Assembly (NCBI RefSeq): GCF_009708035.1
Contig: NZ_WMBQ01000002.1
Coordinates: forward strand, 1-64,000
Length of the DNA stretch: 64,000 nucleotides
Direction of reading: 5' to 3'
Source of the DNA: Hyphomicrobium album
GTDB lineage: Bacteria; Pseudomonadota; Alphaproteobacteria; Rhizobiales; Hyphomicrobiaceae
Shown here: piece after piece, positions 17,873 through 26,709 of the stretch
Layout: each line of letters starts with the position of its first letter
Numbering within the stretch: position 1 is the stretch's first letter
The notes under the pieces: model-generated
The model's database searches: none
Told to the model about the DNA's origin: nothing
The model's input: the letters and a program-made list of their open reading frames with translations, nothing else
Made by a program: the position numbers and the translations under genes

Positions 17873-20290
17873 ATGACGAATCTCATCGCGCTGCCAAGCG
17901 GAACCGAGCTGGTCGGCGATTATCGCATCGAGCGCGTGCTGGGCGCCGGCGGCTTCGGCGTGACCTATCTCGCCGACGAGATCGCTCTCGCGCGCATGGT
18001 GACGATCAAGGAGTATTTCCCGAGCGATATCGCCGCCCGCAATGGCGGCATCGACGCGGCGCCCCGTTCGCAGGATTGCGCCGGCGACTACCGCTGGGGC
18101 CTCGACCGCTTCATCGAGGAAGCGCAGACGCTCGCCAAGTTCGATCACACGAATATCGTCCGCGTTTACCGCTACTTCCGCGCGAACAACACGGGCTACA
18201 TGGTCCTCCACTTCGAGGAAGGCCAGAGCCTCAAGGCCTGGCTCAAGAGCCTGGGACGCGCCCCGCGACAGAAGGAGCTCGATGCGATCCTCGGGCCCCT
18301 GCTCGACGCGCTCGAGCTGATCCATAAGGCCGACTTCCTCCATCGCGACATTGCGCCGGATAACATCATCATCCGCAAGTCGGGCGACCCGGTGCTCATC
18401 GACTTCGGCTCGGCGCGCGGCGAGATCGCCTCGCACACCAAGACCGTGTCGGCGCTCGTCAAGCCGGGTTACAGCCCCTACGAGCAATATGCCGAGACAA
18501 GCCGCCAGCAGGGGCCGTGGACCGACATCTACGCGCTCGCCGGTACGCTCTATCACGCGGTAACCGGCAAGCGACCGCCCGATGCCCCCTCGCGCATGGT
18601 CAAGGACGAGCACGTCCCGGCGCGTGAGGCGGCACTTAGTTCCTACCGCACCAACTTCCTGAAGGCGATCGACAAGGCGCTTTCTCTCGGCGTCGATGCC
18701 CGGCCTCAGTCGATCGCCGCGTGGCGCGCCGAGCTTCTCGCACCCGATCCGGTGCGCACGAGTTGGCTCGGACGCGCCGGCGATCGCGGGAAGAACCGCA
18801 ACAAAGAAAAGGAACCCGAGTTCGCCGAGCCTGTATCGGCCGCCGCACCGGCACCTGCGCCGGCAGCCATCGCCGCGACGGTGGCGGTTGCACCAACGGT
18901 CCCCGTCGCGCCTGCGTCGGCCACTCCCCCCCCGCCCGATGCGCCGGGTCCGAAGGGTGGCCTGCTCGATTTCCTCGAAGGGTTGCGCAAGAAGCCGGAT
19001 GGAGAGGGTGCGCCGATCATCATCGCCGCCGCCTCGACGCCGGTCGCCGTACCGGCACCGGCCGCGAAGGTCGAACCGCCGCCCGCCGTTCTGAAGAAGA
19101 AGTCGCAGTCCAAGAAGCCGATCCCCAAGGAGCGTGCGCTCGTCGTCGTCAAGTCGCCCGGTCGGGCGCGCCCGCGCCGCCTGAAGGGCAGCCGCCCCAG
19201 CCTGCTGCCGATCATGTTCAAGCTGCTGGTCGGCGTCGGCGTCGCCAGCGCTGCCGTCGCTATGCAGGACCGCTTTCCGCAGTTCGAGAGCCGCGGCTCG
19301 GCGACGACGACAACCGGAGCGACATCCGGCATCACGACCGGAACGACAGCCCCGGTGCAGCAGCAGGCGCAGACGCCAGCGCCGGTGATCGTCACCCCGA
19401 TTGCCGAGATCGACGCCCATCGCGGGACGGTGACCCGGGCCGCCTACACCGCCGATGGCCGGCGCATCGTCACGACCGGCGCCGACGGCACGATGAAGCT
19501 GTGGGACGCCAACTACCGGAATTTGGTGCGTACCATCGAGCTCGACGATGGCCCGGCGACGGCGCTGGCGCTCAACGGCTCGCGGGCGCTCACCGGGCAC
19601 GCCAACGGCAAGGTTGTGCTGTGGGACATCGACCGGGCCGAGAAGATTGCCAGCGTGCAGCGCAACGAGGCGAACATATGGGCCGTTGCATTCGTGGGTG
19701 ACGGCGACCGGTTCGCCACCGCCAGCCACGACTGGAAGGTGACGCTGTGGGATGCCCGCCAGGCAGCGGCGCCGCTGCAGGTGCTCGATGGGCATGAGAA
19801 CGCCGTGCAGGCGCTCGCCTATTCCCCGCAGCAGCTCTTGCTTGCTTCGGGGAGCGCCGACAAGACCGTGCGCCTGTGGAGCCTCGACACGCTCGCCATG
19901 AAACGCGCCTACAAGGGCCAGCGCGACTTCATCACCTCGGTCGGATTTTCGCAGAACGGCAAGTTGCTCGGCGCCGGCGCGCTCGACGGGCGTATCCAGA
20001 TCTGGTCGGTGCTGTCGTCGCGGCGGCTGCGCACGCTGACCGGTCACCGCGGACGGGTCGCCGACGTCGCCTTTGCGCCTTCGGGCGAAGAGCTCGCCTC
20101 GGCTGGCGAGGACGGCACCGTGCGGTTGTGGGACCTGCGCCGCGGGCGCATCCTGCGCGCCCTCACCGGCCACATCGGCGGCGCCACGTCGGTTGCCTTC
20201 TCGCCCACCGGCGAGCAGATCGCCTCCGCCGGCGTCGATGGTCGCGTGCGCATCTGGGCCGTGCCTCCCGGACAGCTCGCTCGGGAATAG
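17873..20290 (+). CDS. Transmembrane Ser/Thr protein kinase with C-terminal seven-repeat WD40 propeller
   Basis: An 805-residue receptor-like kinase. Residues 16-285 form the kinase domain: glycine loop GAGGFG (24-29), Lys46 in VTIKEYFP, catalytic loop HRDIAPDN (157-164) and DFG (177-179). The catalytic-loop Lys of the usual HRDxKPxN is Ala161, a variant known in some bacterial kinases. A long Pro/Ala and Lys/Arg linker follows, then one transmembrane segment (about 444-464), then seven WD40 repeats from about 512 to 797, enough for a closed propeller on the periplasmic side. The start has GGAG upstream. The gene is divergent from FHA-FHA-PP2C, which are its probable substrates and antagonist. 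The ligand of the propeller is unknown. Confidence 0.93.
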   Translation: MTNLIALPSGTELVGDYRIERVLGAGGFGVTYLADEIALARMVTIKEYFPSDIAARNGGIDAAPRSQDCAGDYRWGLDRFIEEAQTLAKFDHTNIVRVYRYFRANNTGYMVLHFEEGQSLKAWLKSLGRAPRQKELDAILGPLLDALELIHKADFLHRDIAPDNIIIRKSGDPVLIDFGSARGEIASHTKTVSALVKPGYSPYEQYAETSRQQGPWTDIYALAGTLYHAVTGKRPPDAPSRMVKDEHVPAREAALSSYRTNFLKAIDKALSLGVDARPQSIAAWRAELLAPDPVRTSWLGRAGDRGKNRNKEKEPEFAEPVSAAAPAPAPAAIAATVAVAPTVPVAPASATPPPPDAPGPKGGLLDFLEGLRKKPDGEGAPIIIAAASTPVAVPAPAAKVEPPPAVLKKKSQSKKPIPKERALVVVKSPGRARPRRLKGSRPSLLPIMFKLLVGVGVASAAVAMQDRFPQFESRGSATTTTGATSGITTGTTAPVQQQAQTPAPVIVTPIAEIDAHRGTVTRAAYTADGRRIVTTGADGTMKLWDANYRNLVRTIELDDGPATALALNGSRALTGHANGKVVLWDIDRAEKIASVQRNEANIWAVAFVGDGDRFATASHDWKVTLWDARQAAAPLQVLDGHENAVQALAYSPQQLLLASGSADKTVRLWSLDTLAMKRAYKGQRDFITSVGFSQNGKLLGAGALDGRIQIWSVLSSRRLRTLTGHRGRVADVAFAPSGEELASAGEDGTVRLWDLRRGRILRALTGHIGGATSVAFSPTGEQIASAGVDGRVRIWAVPPGQLARE

Positions 20291-20451
20291 GCCGCCCTTT
20301 CCGCGCGTTAGTCGGCAGAATACGCACGCGCGGAATTTATATGCACAGCTTGTCACCGGGACCGGCCGCCGCAGCGCGCCGTTCTCGACGCCGTCGCCGA
20401 AGCGGGCCACAATGTGCGCGGAATGAAAACAAGAAGGACGAAGCCGGTGCC

Positions 20452-21846
20452 ATGGAACTAGACCCCGTCCTCTTGGCCCGCATTCAGTTCGGCTTCACCA
20501 TCACCTTCCACATCATCTTCCCGAGCTTCACCATCGGGCTCGCGGCGTTCATCGCCACGCTGCTCGTGCGCTGGCGTATGACGGGGCGCGACCACCTGCA
20601 CCGGCTGGCGCGCTTCTGGACGAAGATCTTCGCCGTGTCGTTCGCCATGGGCGTCGTCTCCGGCATCGTCCTCTCCTACCAATTCGGCACCAACTGGAGC
20701 AATTTCTCCGTCGTCGTCGGCAATGTGCTCGGGCCGCTGCTCGGCTACGAGGTGCTGACCGCCTTCTTCCTCGAGGCGACGTTCCTCGGCATCATGCTGT
20801 TCGGCTGGAATCGCGTGCCGCCCAACATCCACGTGCTGTCGGCGGTCCTCGTGGCGATCGGCACGTCGCTGTCGGCATTCTGGATCCTTGCCGCCAACAG
20901 TTGGATGCAGACGCCCGCGGGCCACGAGGTGATCAACGGCATCGCCTACCCGGTTGACTGGCTGCAGATCATCTTCAACCCGAGCTTCCCCTACCGCTTC
21001 GCGCATATGTTCACCGCCGCCTACCTGACGACGTCGCTCGTCGTGCTGGCGGTGGGCGCACGCTATCTCTTCAAGGATCGCTACCCCGAGGAAGCGAAGA
21101 CGATGATGCGCATGGGCCTCGGCATGGTGGCGATCCTCGCCCCGCTGCAGGTGCTCATCGGCGACCAGCACGGCCTCAATACCTTGAAGCACCAGCCGGC
21201 CAAGGTGGCCGCCATCGAAAGCCATTGGGACGGATCGGAGCCGGGTGCGCTAGTGCTGTTCGCCATTCCCAACGAGAAGGAAGAGCGCAACGACTTCGAG
21301 ATCGCCATTCCCTATGGCGCGAGCTTGATCCTCACCCACAAGGCCGACGGGCTGTTCCCCGGCCTGAAGGAATTCGCGCCGACCGACCGGCCGCCGGTGT
21401 TCCCGGTGTTTCTGTCGTTCCGCCTGATGGTCGGCATGGGCGTGCTGATGCTGCTGATCGGCTTCGTCGGCGCCTGGCTGTGGTTCAGGGGTAAGCTCTT
21501 CGATACGCGCTGGTACCTGCAATACGTGCAATACGCCTGGCCGCTGGGCTTCATCGCCATTCTGGCCGGCTGGTACACGACCGAGATCGGGCGGCAGCCG
21601 TGGATCGCCTCCGGCATCCTGCGCACCGCCGATGCCGCGTCGCCCGTATCGGGCGGGGCGGTATTCACGACGCTGGTCCTGTTCGTCATCGTCTACGGCA
21701 TCGTGTTCTCGATGGGCATCTACTACATCAACCGGCTGATCGAGTACGGCCCCAAGGGAAGCGCGGCCGAGCCGCCCGCCGGCCTGCCCAACCGTCCGCT
21801 CACCGCGGCCGAGCCGGCAGCGCAAGAAGCGATCGAGAGGACCTGA
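20452..21846 (+). CDS. cydA: Cytochrome bd-type ubiquinol oxidase subunit I (short Q-loop, CioA-like)
   Basis: Subunit I carries the haems b558, b595 and d and the quinol site of an inner-membrane oxygen reductase. The 464-residue protein has about nine membrane segments, His20 in FGFTITFH, the conserved GRQPW motif in TEIGRQPWIASG, and a short periplasmic Q loop, which places it in the short-loop group that includes cyanide-insensitive oxidases. The start at 20452 fits the family N-terminus (LLARIQFGFT); the ribosome binding site is only fair. The gene is followed 3 bases later by cydB. No cydDC assembly genes or cydX gene are seen nearby. It would support respiration at low oxygen. Confidence 0.95.
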   Translation: MELDPVLLARIQFGFTITFHIIFPSFTIGLAAFIATLLVRWRMTGRDHLHRLARFWTKIFAVSFAMGVVSGIVLSYQFGTNWSNFSVVVGNVLGPLLGYEVLTAFFLEATFLGIMLFGWNRVPPNIHVLSAVLVAIGTSLSAFWILAANSWMQTPAGHEVINGIAYPVDWLQIIFNPSFPYRFAHMFTAAYLTTSLVVLAVGARYLFKDRYPEEAKTMMRMGLGMVAILAPLQVLIGDQHGLNTLKHQPAKVAAIESHWDGSEPGALVLFAIPNEKEERNDFEIAIPYGASLILTHKADGLFPGLKEFAPTDRPPVFPVFLSFRLMVGMGVLMLLIGFVGAWLWFRGKLFDTRWYLQYVQYAWPLGFIAILAGWYTTEIGRQPWIASGILRTADAASPVSGGAVFTTLVLFVIVYGIVFSMGIYYINRLIEYGPKGSAAEPPAGLPNRPLTAAEPAAQEAIERT

Positions 21847-21849
21847 CGC

Positions 21850-22863
21850 ATGGACGCGATCGCCTTCTGGCTTCCGGTGGTGTGGGCCGCGATCATCGGC
21901 ATCGCGGTGGCGCTGTACGTGATCCTCGACGGGTTCGATCTGGGGCTCGGCATCCTCTTCCCGTTCACGCCGGAGGAGGAGCGCCGCGACGTGATGATGA
22001 ACTCGGTCGCGCCCTTCTGGGACGGCAACGAGACGTGGCTGGTGCTCGGCGGCGGCGGCTTGCTGGTGGCGTTTCCGCTCGCCTATGCGGTGATCATGCC
22101 GGCGCTCTACCTGCCGATCATCATCATGCTGCTGGGCTTGATCTTCCGCGGCGTCGCCTTCGAGTTCCGCTGGACCGCAAAGCCGAGCCACCAGTTCTGG
22201 GACAACGCCTTCGCCTACGGGTCGATCGTCGCCACGTTCATGCAGGGCGTGGTGCTCGGCGGTTACGTGCAGGGCATCAACGTCCAGAACAACCAGTTCG
22301 CCGGCGGCACCTTCGATTGGCTCGCGCCGTTCCCGCTGTTCACCGGGCTGTCGCTGCTCGTCGGCTACGCGCTGCTCGGCACCACGTGGCTGGTGATGAA
22401 GACCGAGGGCGAGCTCGCGGTGAACGCGCGCCGCTGGGCGCAGTATCTGCTCCTCGCCGTGCTCGTCATCATGGCGATCATCAGCCTATGGACGCCGCTC
22501 GCCTTCGAGCGCATCGCCGACCGCTGGTTCACCTGGCCGAATATCCTCTATCTGTCGCCGGTGCCGCTGCTCACCGCCCTCGCCGCCTTCACCTGCTGGT
22601 GGGGGCTGACGACCGGACGCGAGGTGGTGCCGTTCATGGCGGCAGTGTCGCTGTTTCTGTTGGGCTTCATCGGGCTCGGCATCTCGACCGTGCCTTACCT
22701 GGTGCCCCCGACGCTGACCTTCTGGGACACGGCAGCGGTGCCGAGTTCGCAGATCTTCATGCTGGTCGGAACGCTGATCATGCTGCCGATGATCCTCGGC
22801 TATACTGTATTCGTCTATTGGACGTTTCGCGGCAAAGTGCGCGAAGGAGAAGGCTATCACTGA
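21850..22863 (+). CDS. cydB: Cytochrome bd-type ubiquinol oxidase subunit II
   Basis: A 337-residue membrane protein, partner of CydA. The N-terminus has the family motif YVILDGFDLGLGIL, followed by WDGNETWLVLGGGGL and FRGVAFEFR, and it ends in a membrane segment with the positive tail typical of subunit II. The ATG at 21850 lies 3 bases after the cydA stop, so the pair is translationally coupled. The following 128 bases contain no recognisable small cydX-like gene. Confidence 0.96.
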   Translation: MDAIAFWLPVVWAAIIGIAVALYVILDGFDLGLGILFPFTPEEERRDVMMNSVAPFWDGNETWLVLGGGGLLVAFPLAYAVIMPALYLPIIIMLLGLIFRGVAFEFRWTAKPSHQFWDNAFAYGSIVATFMQGVVLGGYVQGINVQNNQFAGGTFDWLAPFPLFTGLSLLVGYALLGTTWLVMKTEGELAVNARRWAQYLLLAVLVIMAIISLWTPLAFERIADRWFTWPNILYLSPVPLLTALAAFTCWWGLTTGREVVPFMAAVSLFLLGFIGLGISTVPYLVPPTLTFWDTAAVPSSQIFMLVGTLIMLPMILGYTVFVYWTFRGKVREGEGYH

Positions 22864-22991
22864 GAGCCGGCGCGCGATAGGCAGGCGGCCAAAGCCCTGC
22901 CATCTTCTCGTGCACGTTCGCCGGCGCGGCGCGATGAGCTTCTTGGCAAGCGGCAACGTCGCCTATCTCAACAAACTGCTTCGGAGGCCGC

Positions 22992-24458
22992 ATGCTCGGC
23001 TGGCGCAAGCGTAACGACGGCTTTGAATGGCGCGAGTACGTGCGCACGACGATCCTCGTGCGCCGCAAGCACCGTCGCGACCGCGCCGGTGAGGCGGGCA
23101 AGGCGGCCGTCGAGAACATGAAGGCAGCGGGGCAGCGCGGCGTTGCCGCCGGCGCCGAAGGGGCAAAGGCTGTCGGCCGCGGAGCCATCAACGTCGGGCA
23201 GCAGGGCGCTGCCATCGGTGCCGCCGGCGCCAAGGCGATGGGGCGCGGGGCGTACTTCTACGGCCGCGAGGGGGCGAAACTGGGCGCCGTCGGCGCTCGA
23301 GCAGCCGGCAGCAAGCTGCGCGCCAGCATTCCGATCGCGGCTGAGTATCTCCGCCGCTTCGGGGCGGCTCTCTTTGCGGTGCTCGCCTATAGCTGGGCGG
23401 TCATCAGCACGCTTGCCGGGATTGTCTACGACTACGCCGGTCCGTTGCTGGCGCCGATCGGCCGAACGCTGCGGCAGCCGAGCATCCGCTTGCCGCTGCT
23501 CATCGTCGGCGCCGTGGCGCTGGCGGGCGGCATCATCCGCGCCTTCGCCAATGGATTCGAGCGCGATACGGTCGTCGCCCTCTCGATCGGCATCGTCGTG
23601 CTCGGTGCGCTGGCGCTCGCGCACGGGGCATCCGCGATCCCGGCGTGGCTGACATCTCCGTTTGCCGGTCTTGGCGGTCGCGTGCGCGGCGGCCTCGCCG
23701 GGAGCGCCGCCAGCCCCGTTGTGCAGACCGCTTTCGCGGCCTGCGTGCTCATCCTGCTCGCTGCCGGTGCGTGGACGATGTGGGCACCTTCGACCAGTGG
23801 CAGCATGACGACGGCGAGCCTCAGGTCCGAGCGCGCCGCGCGGGCAGCACCAACGCCAGGAGAAATCGAAGGCCGCGGTAGCGCGGTCACCGGCGACACG
23901 CTGCGCGTCGGCGCCACACTCGTGCGCCTCGAGGGCATCGAGTCTCCCGAGCCGGACCAGGCCTGCATCGGCGCCGACGGCCGCGAGTGGTCATGCGGGC
24001 GCACTGCGCGCCAGGCGCTGAGCGGCATCCTACGCGCGGGGCGCGTCACCTGCGAAGTTTCCGATCCCATCGACGGCACCGCCACGGGCGACTGCAAGGT
24101 CGACGGCCGCGATGTCGCCGGCGAGCTCGTCAGCGCCGGCCACGTCTTCGCGGTGCACGGGATTTTCTCGTCCTACGGCGGATTGGAGGATGAGGCGCAC
24201 GCCAACAAGGCCGGCATCTGGGCCGGCCAGGCGAGGCGCCCGTCGGAGTACCGGCAGCAGAAATGGGAAGAGGCGAAACGCGATGCGCCCGACGGCTGCC
24301 CGATCAAGGGAAGCGTGCGCGGCAGCCGCCGCTATTACATCGTGCCGTGGGCGCGTGGGTACGAGCGGGTGAAGGTCAGCGAAAGCCGCGGCGAGCGCTG
24401 GTTCTGCTCGGAAGCCGAGGCGCGCGAAGCCGGCTTCAGGCCGTCCGAACAATCCTGA
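22992..24458 (+). CDS. Membrane-anchored thermonuclease-like (SNase fold) protein with Ala/Gly repeats
   Basis: A 488-residue protein. Residues 35-110 are Ala/Gly-rich with a repeated GA-x-GAKA-x-GRGA unit. Three or four membrane segments follow (about 115-270). A Staphylococcal-nuclease-like domain (about 293-410) has TGDTLRVG, VRLEGIESPEPDQ and KAGIWAGQ. A C-terminal module contains CPIKGSVRG and WFCSEAEAREAGFRPS, often appended to such nucleases. The Arg of the usual YGR active-site segment appears replaced (DGTATGDC), so catalysis is doubtful. GGAGG precedes the ATG. The gene lies 128 bases after cydB with no obvious link. It could be a membrane-tethered nuclease or a non-catalytic nucleic-acid-binding protein. 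Confidence 0.78.
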   Translation: MLGWRKRNDGFEWREYVRTTILVRRKHRRDRAGEAGKAAVENMKAAGQRGVAAGAEGAKAVGRGAINVGQQGAAIGAAGAKAMGRGAYFYGREGAKLGAVGARAAGSKLRASIPIAAEYLRRFGAALFAVLAYSWAVISTLAGIVYDYAGPLLAPIGRTLRQPSIRLPLLIVGAVALAGGIIRAFANGFERDTVVALSIGIVVLGALALAHGASAIPAWLTSPFAGLGGRVRGGLAGSAASPVVQTAFAACVLILLAAGAWTMWAPSTSGSMTTASLRSERAARAAPTPGEIEGRGSAVTGDTLRVGATLVRLEGIESPEPDQACIGADGREWSCGRTARQALSGILRAGRVTCEVSDPIDGTATGDCKVDGRDVAGELVSAGHVFAVHGIFSSYGGLEDEAHANKAGIWAGQARRPSEYRQQKWEEAKRDAPDGCPIKGSVRGSRRYYIVPWARGYERVKVSESRGERWFCSEAEAREAGFRPSEQS

Positions 24459-24484
24459 AACGAATGCCAGAAGTGCAAAAGGAA

Positions 24485-24514
24485 AGCCCGCGCTCCGGGG
24501 GAAGAGCGCGGGCT
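24485..24514 (-). terminator. GC-rich hairpin with T-rich tail, possible end of a small minus-strand transcript
   Basis: An 11-bp perfect stem (AGCCCGCGCTC at 24485-24495, GAGCGCGGGCT at 24504-24514) has an 8-base loop. On the minus strand it is followed by TTTCCTTTT, on the plus strand by no T-run, so it should terminate leftward transcription. It could be the distant terminator of the protease gene ending at 24749, or the 3' end of a separate small RNA arising in the 24515-24700 spacer. It also lies just after the plus-strand nuclease-like gene. Confidence 0.65.
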
Positions 24515-24748
24515 GCGATGCGTGACGCCGCTTAGGGGGGACAGGTGGGAGGGCGCCACGTTCGAAGTCTCATTCAATACTACAGTGCCCAATTTTGCAA
24601 GGTATTCCGCGGGCGTTTCCTTCAACAGTTAAGAAACAACTTACAATGGCGTAATGTTTGTAGTTGGCTTCCCCATTCATTGCGTCGCAACAACTGCCGA
24701 ATGCCCAGTATTCATCGCGCAAAGGTGTCGTCCGTTAACGGATGATCG

Positions 24749-25768
24749 CTACTGCTCGCGGTCAATAGGCCGCACCGCAACCTCCGACAATCCGCTGCTG
24801 CGCACGACAGTTATCGCCACCTCCTTGTCGATGCGGCGCTCGTCCAGCATGCGAAATAAATCGTCAACGCCTGTAACAATCTCCGCATCTAGACGAACGA
24901 CGATGTCGCCCACGCGCAAGCCTGCCAGCGCCGCCGGGCTGCCATCTTGCACTTCGCGCACACGCACCGCGCTCGCCTGCGAAAGCCCGGCCTTGTAGGC
25001 GAGGCGCGGCGGCAGCGGCATCTGCTCGGCGACGATGCCGATGCGCGCGCGGCGTACGCGCCCGTGAGCGAGGATTTGCGTCAACGCGTGCAAGGCCGTG
25101 TTCGAGGCGACCGAGAAGCAGATGCCCTGGGCGCCCATGATCACCGCCGTGTTGATGCCGATGATCTGGCCGGCCGAGTTCACCAGCGGTCCGCCGGAGT
25201 TTCCCGGATTGAGGGCGGCGTCGGTTTGAATGACGTCGCCGATCAGCCGGCCGCTCTGCGCACGCAGCGAGCGGCCGACGGCGCTGACGATGCCTGCCGT
25301 CACCGTCGACTGGAAGCCGAGCGGGTTGCCGATGGCAATGGCGATCTGACCCTGGCGCACGCTCTTGGAGTTGGCGAGGCGGGCGGTCGGCAGCGTTTCT
25401 CCCGTTTCGCCGCGCAAGACGGCCAGATCCGTGTCGGGGTCGCGGCCCAAGGCACGAGCGCCGAACTTGCGTCCGTCCGACAGCGACACGGCGATCTCGC
25501 GCGCGCCGTCGATGACGTGGTTGTTGGTGAGGATCAGGCCGTCGGGCGACACCACGACGCCCGAGCCGGTGCCCTCCGAGCGGCGCCCCTGGCGCACGCC
25601 TGTTACCTCGACGTGGACGACGGCCGGGGCCACCGCATCGACGGCATCGACGACGGCGCGCGAATAGGAATCGAGTAGCTCGTCATCGAGGTCGGCGGAG
25701 GTTGCGCCCGCGGGCGGGGCACCGCTCGCCGGCTGCGCCGAACCCAAAAATCCCAATACATTGCGCAT
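24749..25768 (-). CDS. S1C family (HtrA/DegP-like) serine protease with PDZ domain
   Basis: A 339-residue trypsin-like protease with the catalytic triad His84 (TNNHVID), Asp114 (DTDLAVLR) and Ser191 (PGNSGGPL), then a PDZ domain (about 255-339). The start at 25768 has GGGGAG upstream and excludes a longer upstream frame that only continues by chance. Unlike periplasmic DegP there is no clear signal peptide: the N-terminus is MRNVLGFLGSAQ followed by a Pro/Ala linker. Location is therefore uncertain, possibly cytosolic or exported by another route. One PDZ domain resembles DegS or HhoB more than DegP. The upstream gene on the same strand begins 105 bases away. Confidence 0.93.
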   Translation of the reverse strand: MRNVLGFLGSAQPASGAPPAGATSADLDDELLDSYSRAVVDAVDAVAPAVVHVEVTGVRQGRRSEGTGSGVVVSPDGLILTNNHVIDGAREIAVSLSDGRKFGARALGRDPDTDLAVLRGETGETLPTARLANSKSVRQGQIAIAIGNPLGFQSTVTAGIVSAVGRSLRAQSGRLIGDVIQTDAALNPGNSGGPLVNSAGQIIGINTAVIMGAQGICFSVASNTALHALTQILAHGRVRRARIGIVAEQMPLPPRLAYKAGLSQASAVRVREVQDGSPAALAGLRVGDIVVRLDAEIVTGVDDLFRMLDERRIDKEVAITVVRSSGLSEVAVRPIDREQ

Positions 25769-25872
25769 GCTAGTCTCCCCTTCGACGGCGAGCGCCCCTG
25801 TCCGGAGGCGTGACGCCGTCAGCTCATATGGGGAGCGTGGGGAACGGTTGAGAAGGGTGGCGTCAGCGCCGA

Positions 25873-26709
25873 CTACTTCCAGGCGATATCGAGCGGTGAA
25901 AGGCGCAGCAGGCCGGGCATCTCGGGTGAGCGCCGGTAGCCGGCGGCTGCAAGCACGCCCATCAGCGACGTCTTGTCGTCGCTGCGCAACACAATGCCGT
26001 CGGCGTCCAGGGTCAGGGAGCCATCGACCCACAGGCGCACGGCGCCATCCGGCTCGCCCGGCTTGTTGAGCACGACTTCCAAATCCATGCGGATCCAGCG
26101 GTCGAGAGGAAGTGGGCGTCCGCTCGACTGCACGCGACGGTCCTCTCCGCCGGGAACGGTCGCCATCAGCATCGGCTGGCCCTCGCCGCTCCACTCGGGT
26201 GTGACTGTCAGGCGGACGTTGCCCTCGCGCGGGGAGGTGCCCCGCTCCCCGCCGATCACTCCCGGAAGGAAGCCGCCGCCGCCGTAGTGAAAATCGGCGG
26301 GCAGCCAGACGCTGTAGCTCATGCAGGCGGACGTCGCGGCCTCGATACCCGGCGGCGACCAGTGAAATTCGATGCCGTTGCGCACCGTGTCGGTCTTGTC
26401 CGCATCGCCGGGAAGCTTCCGCAGCTTGACCTCGAGAGCCTCGGGCGATGGACCGCCGTCGACGACGACCACCGCGGCGTTGTTGACGACGCCCAGGTCG
26501 CGCAGTCCGGCGCGCGCCTGCAATTCGGCGGCCGTCAGCGGCTTGCCCGAAGCGGACTGCAACGAGAAGCGCCTTGCGGCCGGATAGCGGGCGGTGCACG
26601 ACTGCGACTGTTCGGTGTTGAAGGCGGACCAGACGACGTAGCCGACGACAAAGAGAACGAGGAACGCGCCGCCGGCATTGATCAGCAGATTGAGGTTCTT
26701 GCCGTGCAT
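25873..26709 (-). CDS. Membrane-anchored polysaccharide-lyase-like (PL14-type fold) protein
   Basis: A 278-residue protein with an N-terminal membrane anchor (about residues 8-28) and a large exported beta-rich domain. Residues 131-155 (SYSVWLPADF and GGGGFLPGVIGG) resemble the strand-loop signature of PL14 alginate-lyase-like jelly rolls, where YxVYFP and GGKLPGLxGG occur; the match is by eye. A later RWIRMDLEVVLN and VRLWVDGSL also fit a jelly roll that binds glycans. The usual catalytic residues cannot be assigned. The ATG at 26709 is chosen, though a TTG at 26727 would add six residues and neither has a good ribosome binding site. It could be a lyase or only a carbohydrate-binding protein. 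Confidence 0.6.
   Translation of the reverse strand: MHGKNLNLLINAGGAFLVLFVVGYVVWSAFNTEQSQSCTARYPAARRFSLQSASGKPLTAAELQARAGLRDLGVVNNAAVVVVDGGPSPEALEVKLRKLPGDADKTDTVRNGIEFHWSPPGIEAATSACMSYSVWLPADFHYGGGGFLPGVIGGERGTSPREGNVRLTVTPEWSGEGQPMLMATVPGGEDRRVQSSGRPLPLDRWIRMDLEVVLNKPGEPDGAVRLWVDGSLTLDADGIVLRSDDKTSLMGVLAAAGYRRSPEMPGLLRLSPLDIAWK

Noticed and set aside
16102-20290. A type VI secretion regulatory locus
   Set aside because: The kinase, phosphatase and FHA proteins resemble its control genes, but no structural secretion gene is present in the window.
17861-20410. An 849-codon open frame on the minus strand opposite the kinase gene
   Set aside because: It is the antisense shadow of a GC-rich gene with clear kinase and WD40 motifs on the plus strand; its translation is Arg/Gly/Asp-rich without any domain.
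25769-26599. An upstream extension of the S1C protease frame
   Set aside because: The protease has a good start with GGGGAG at 25768, and the extension is the antisense-like shadow of the lyase-like gene in another frame.
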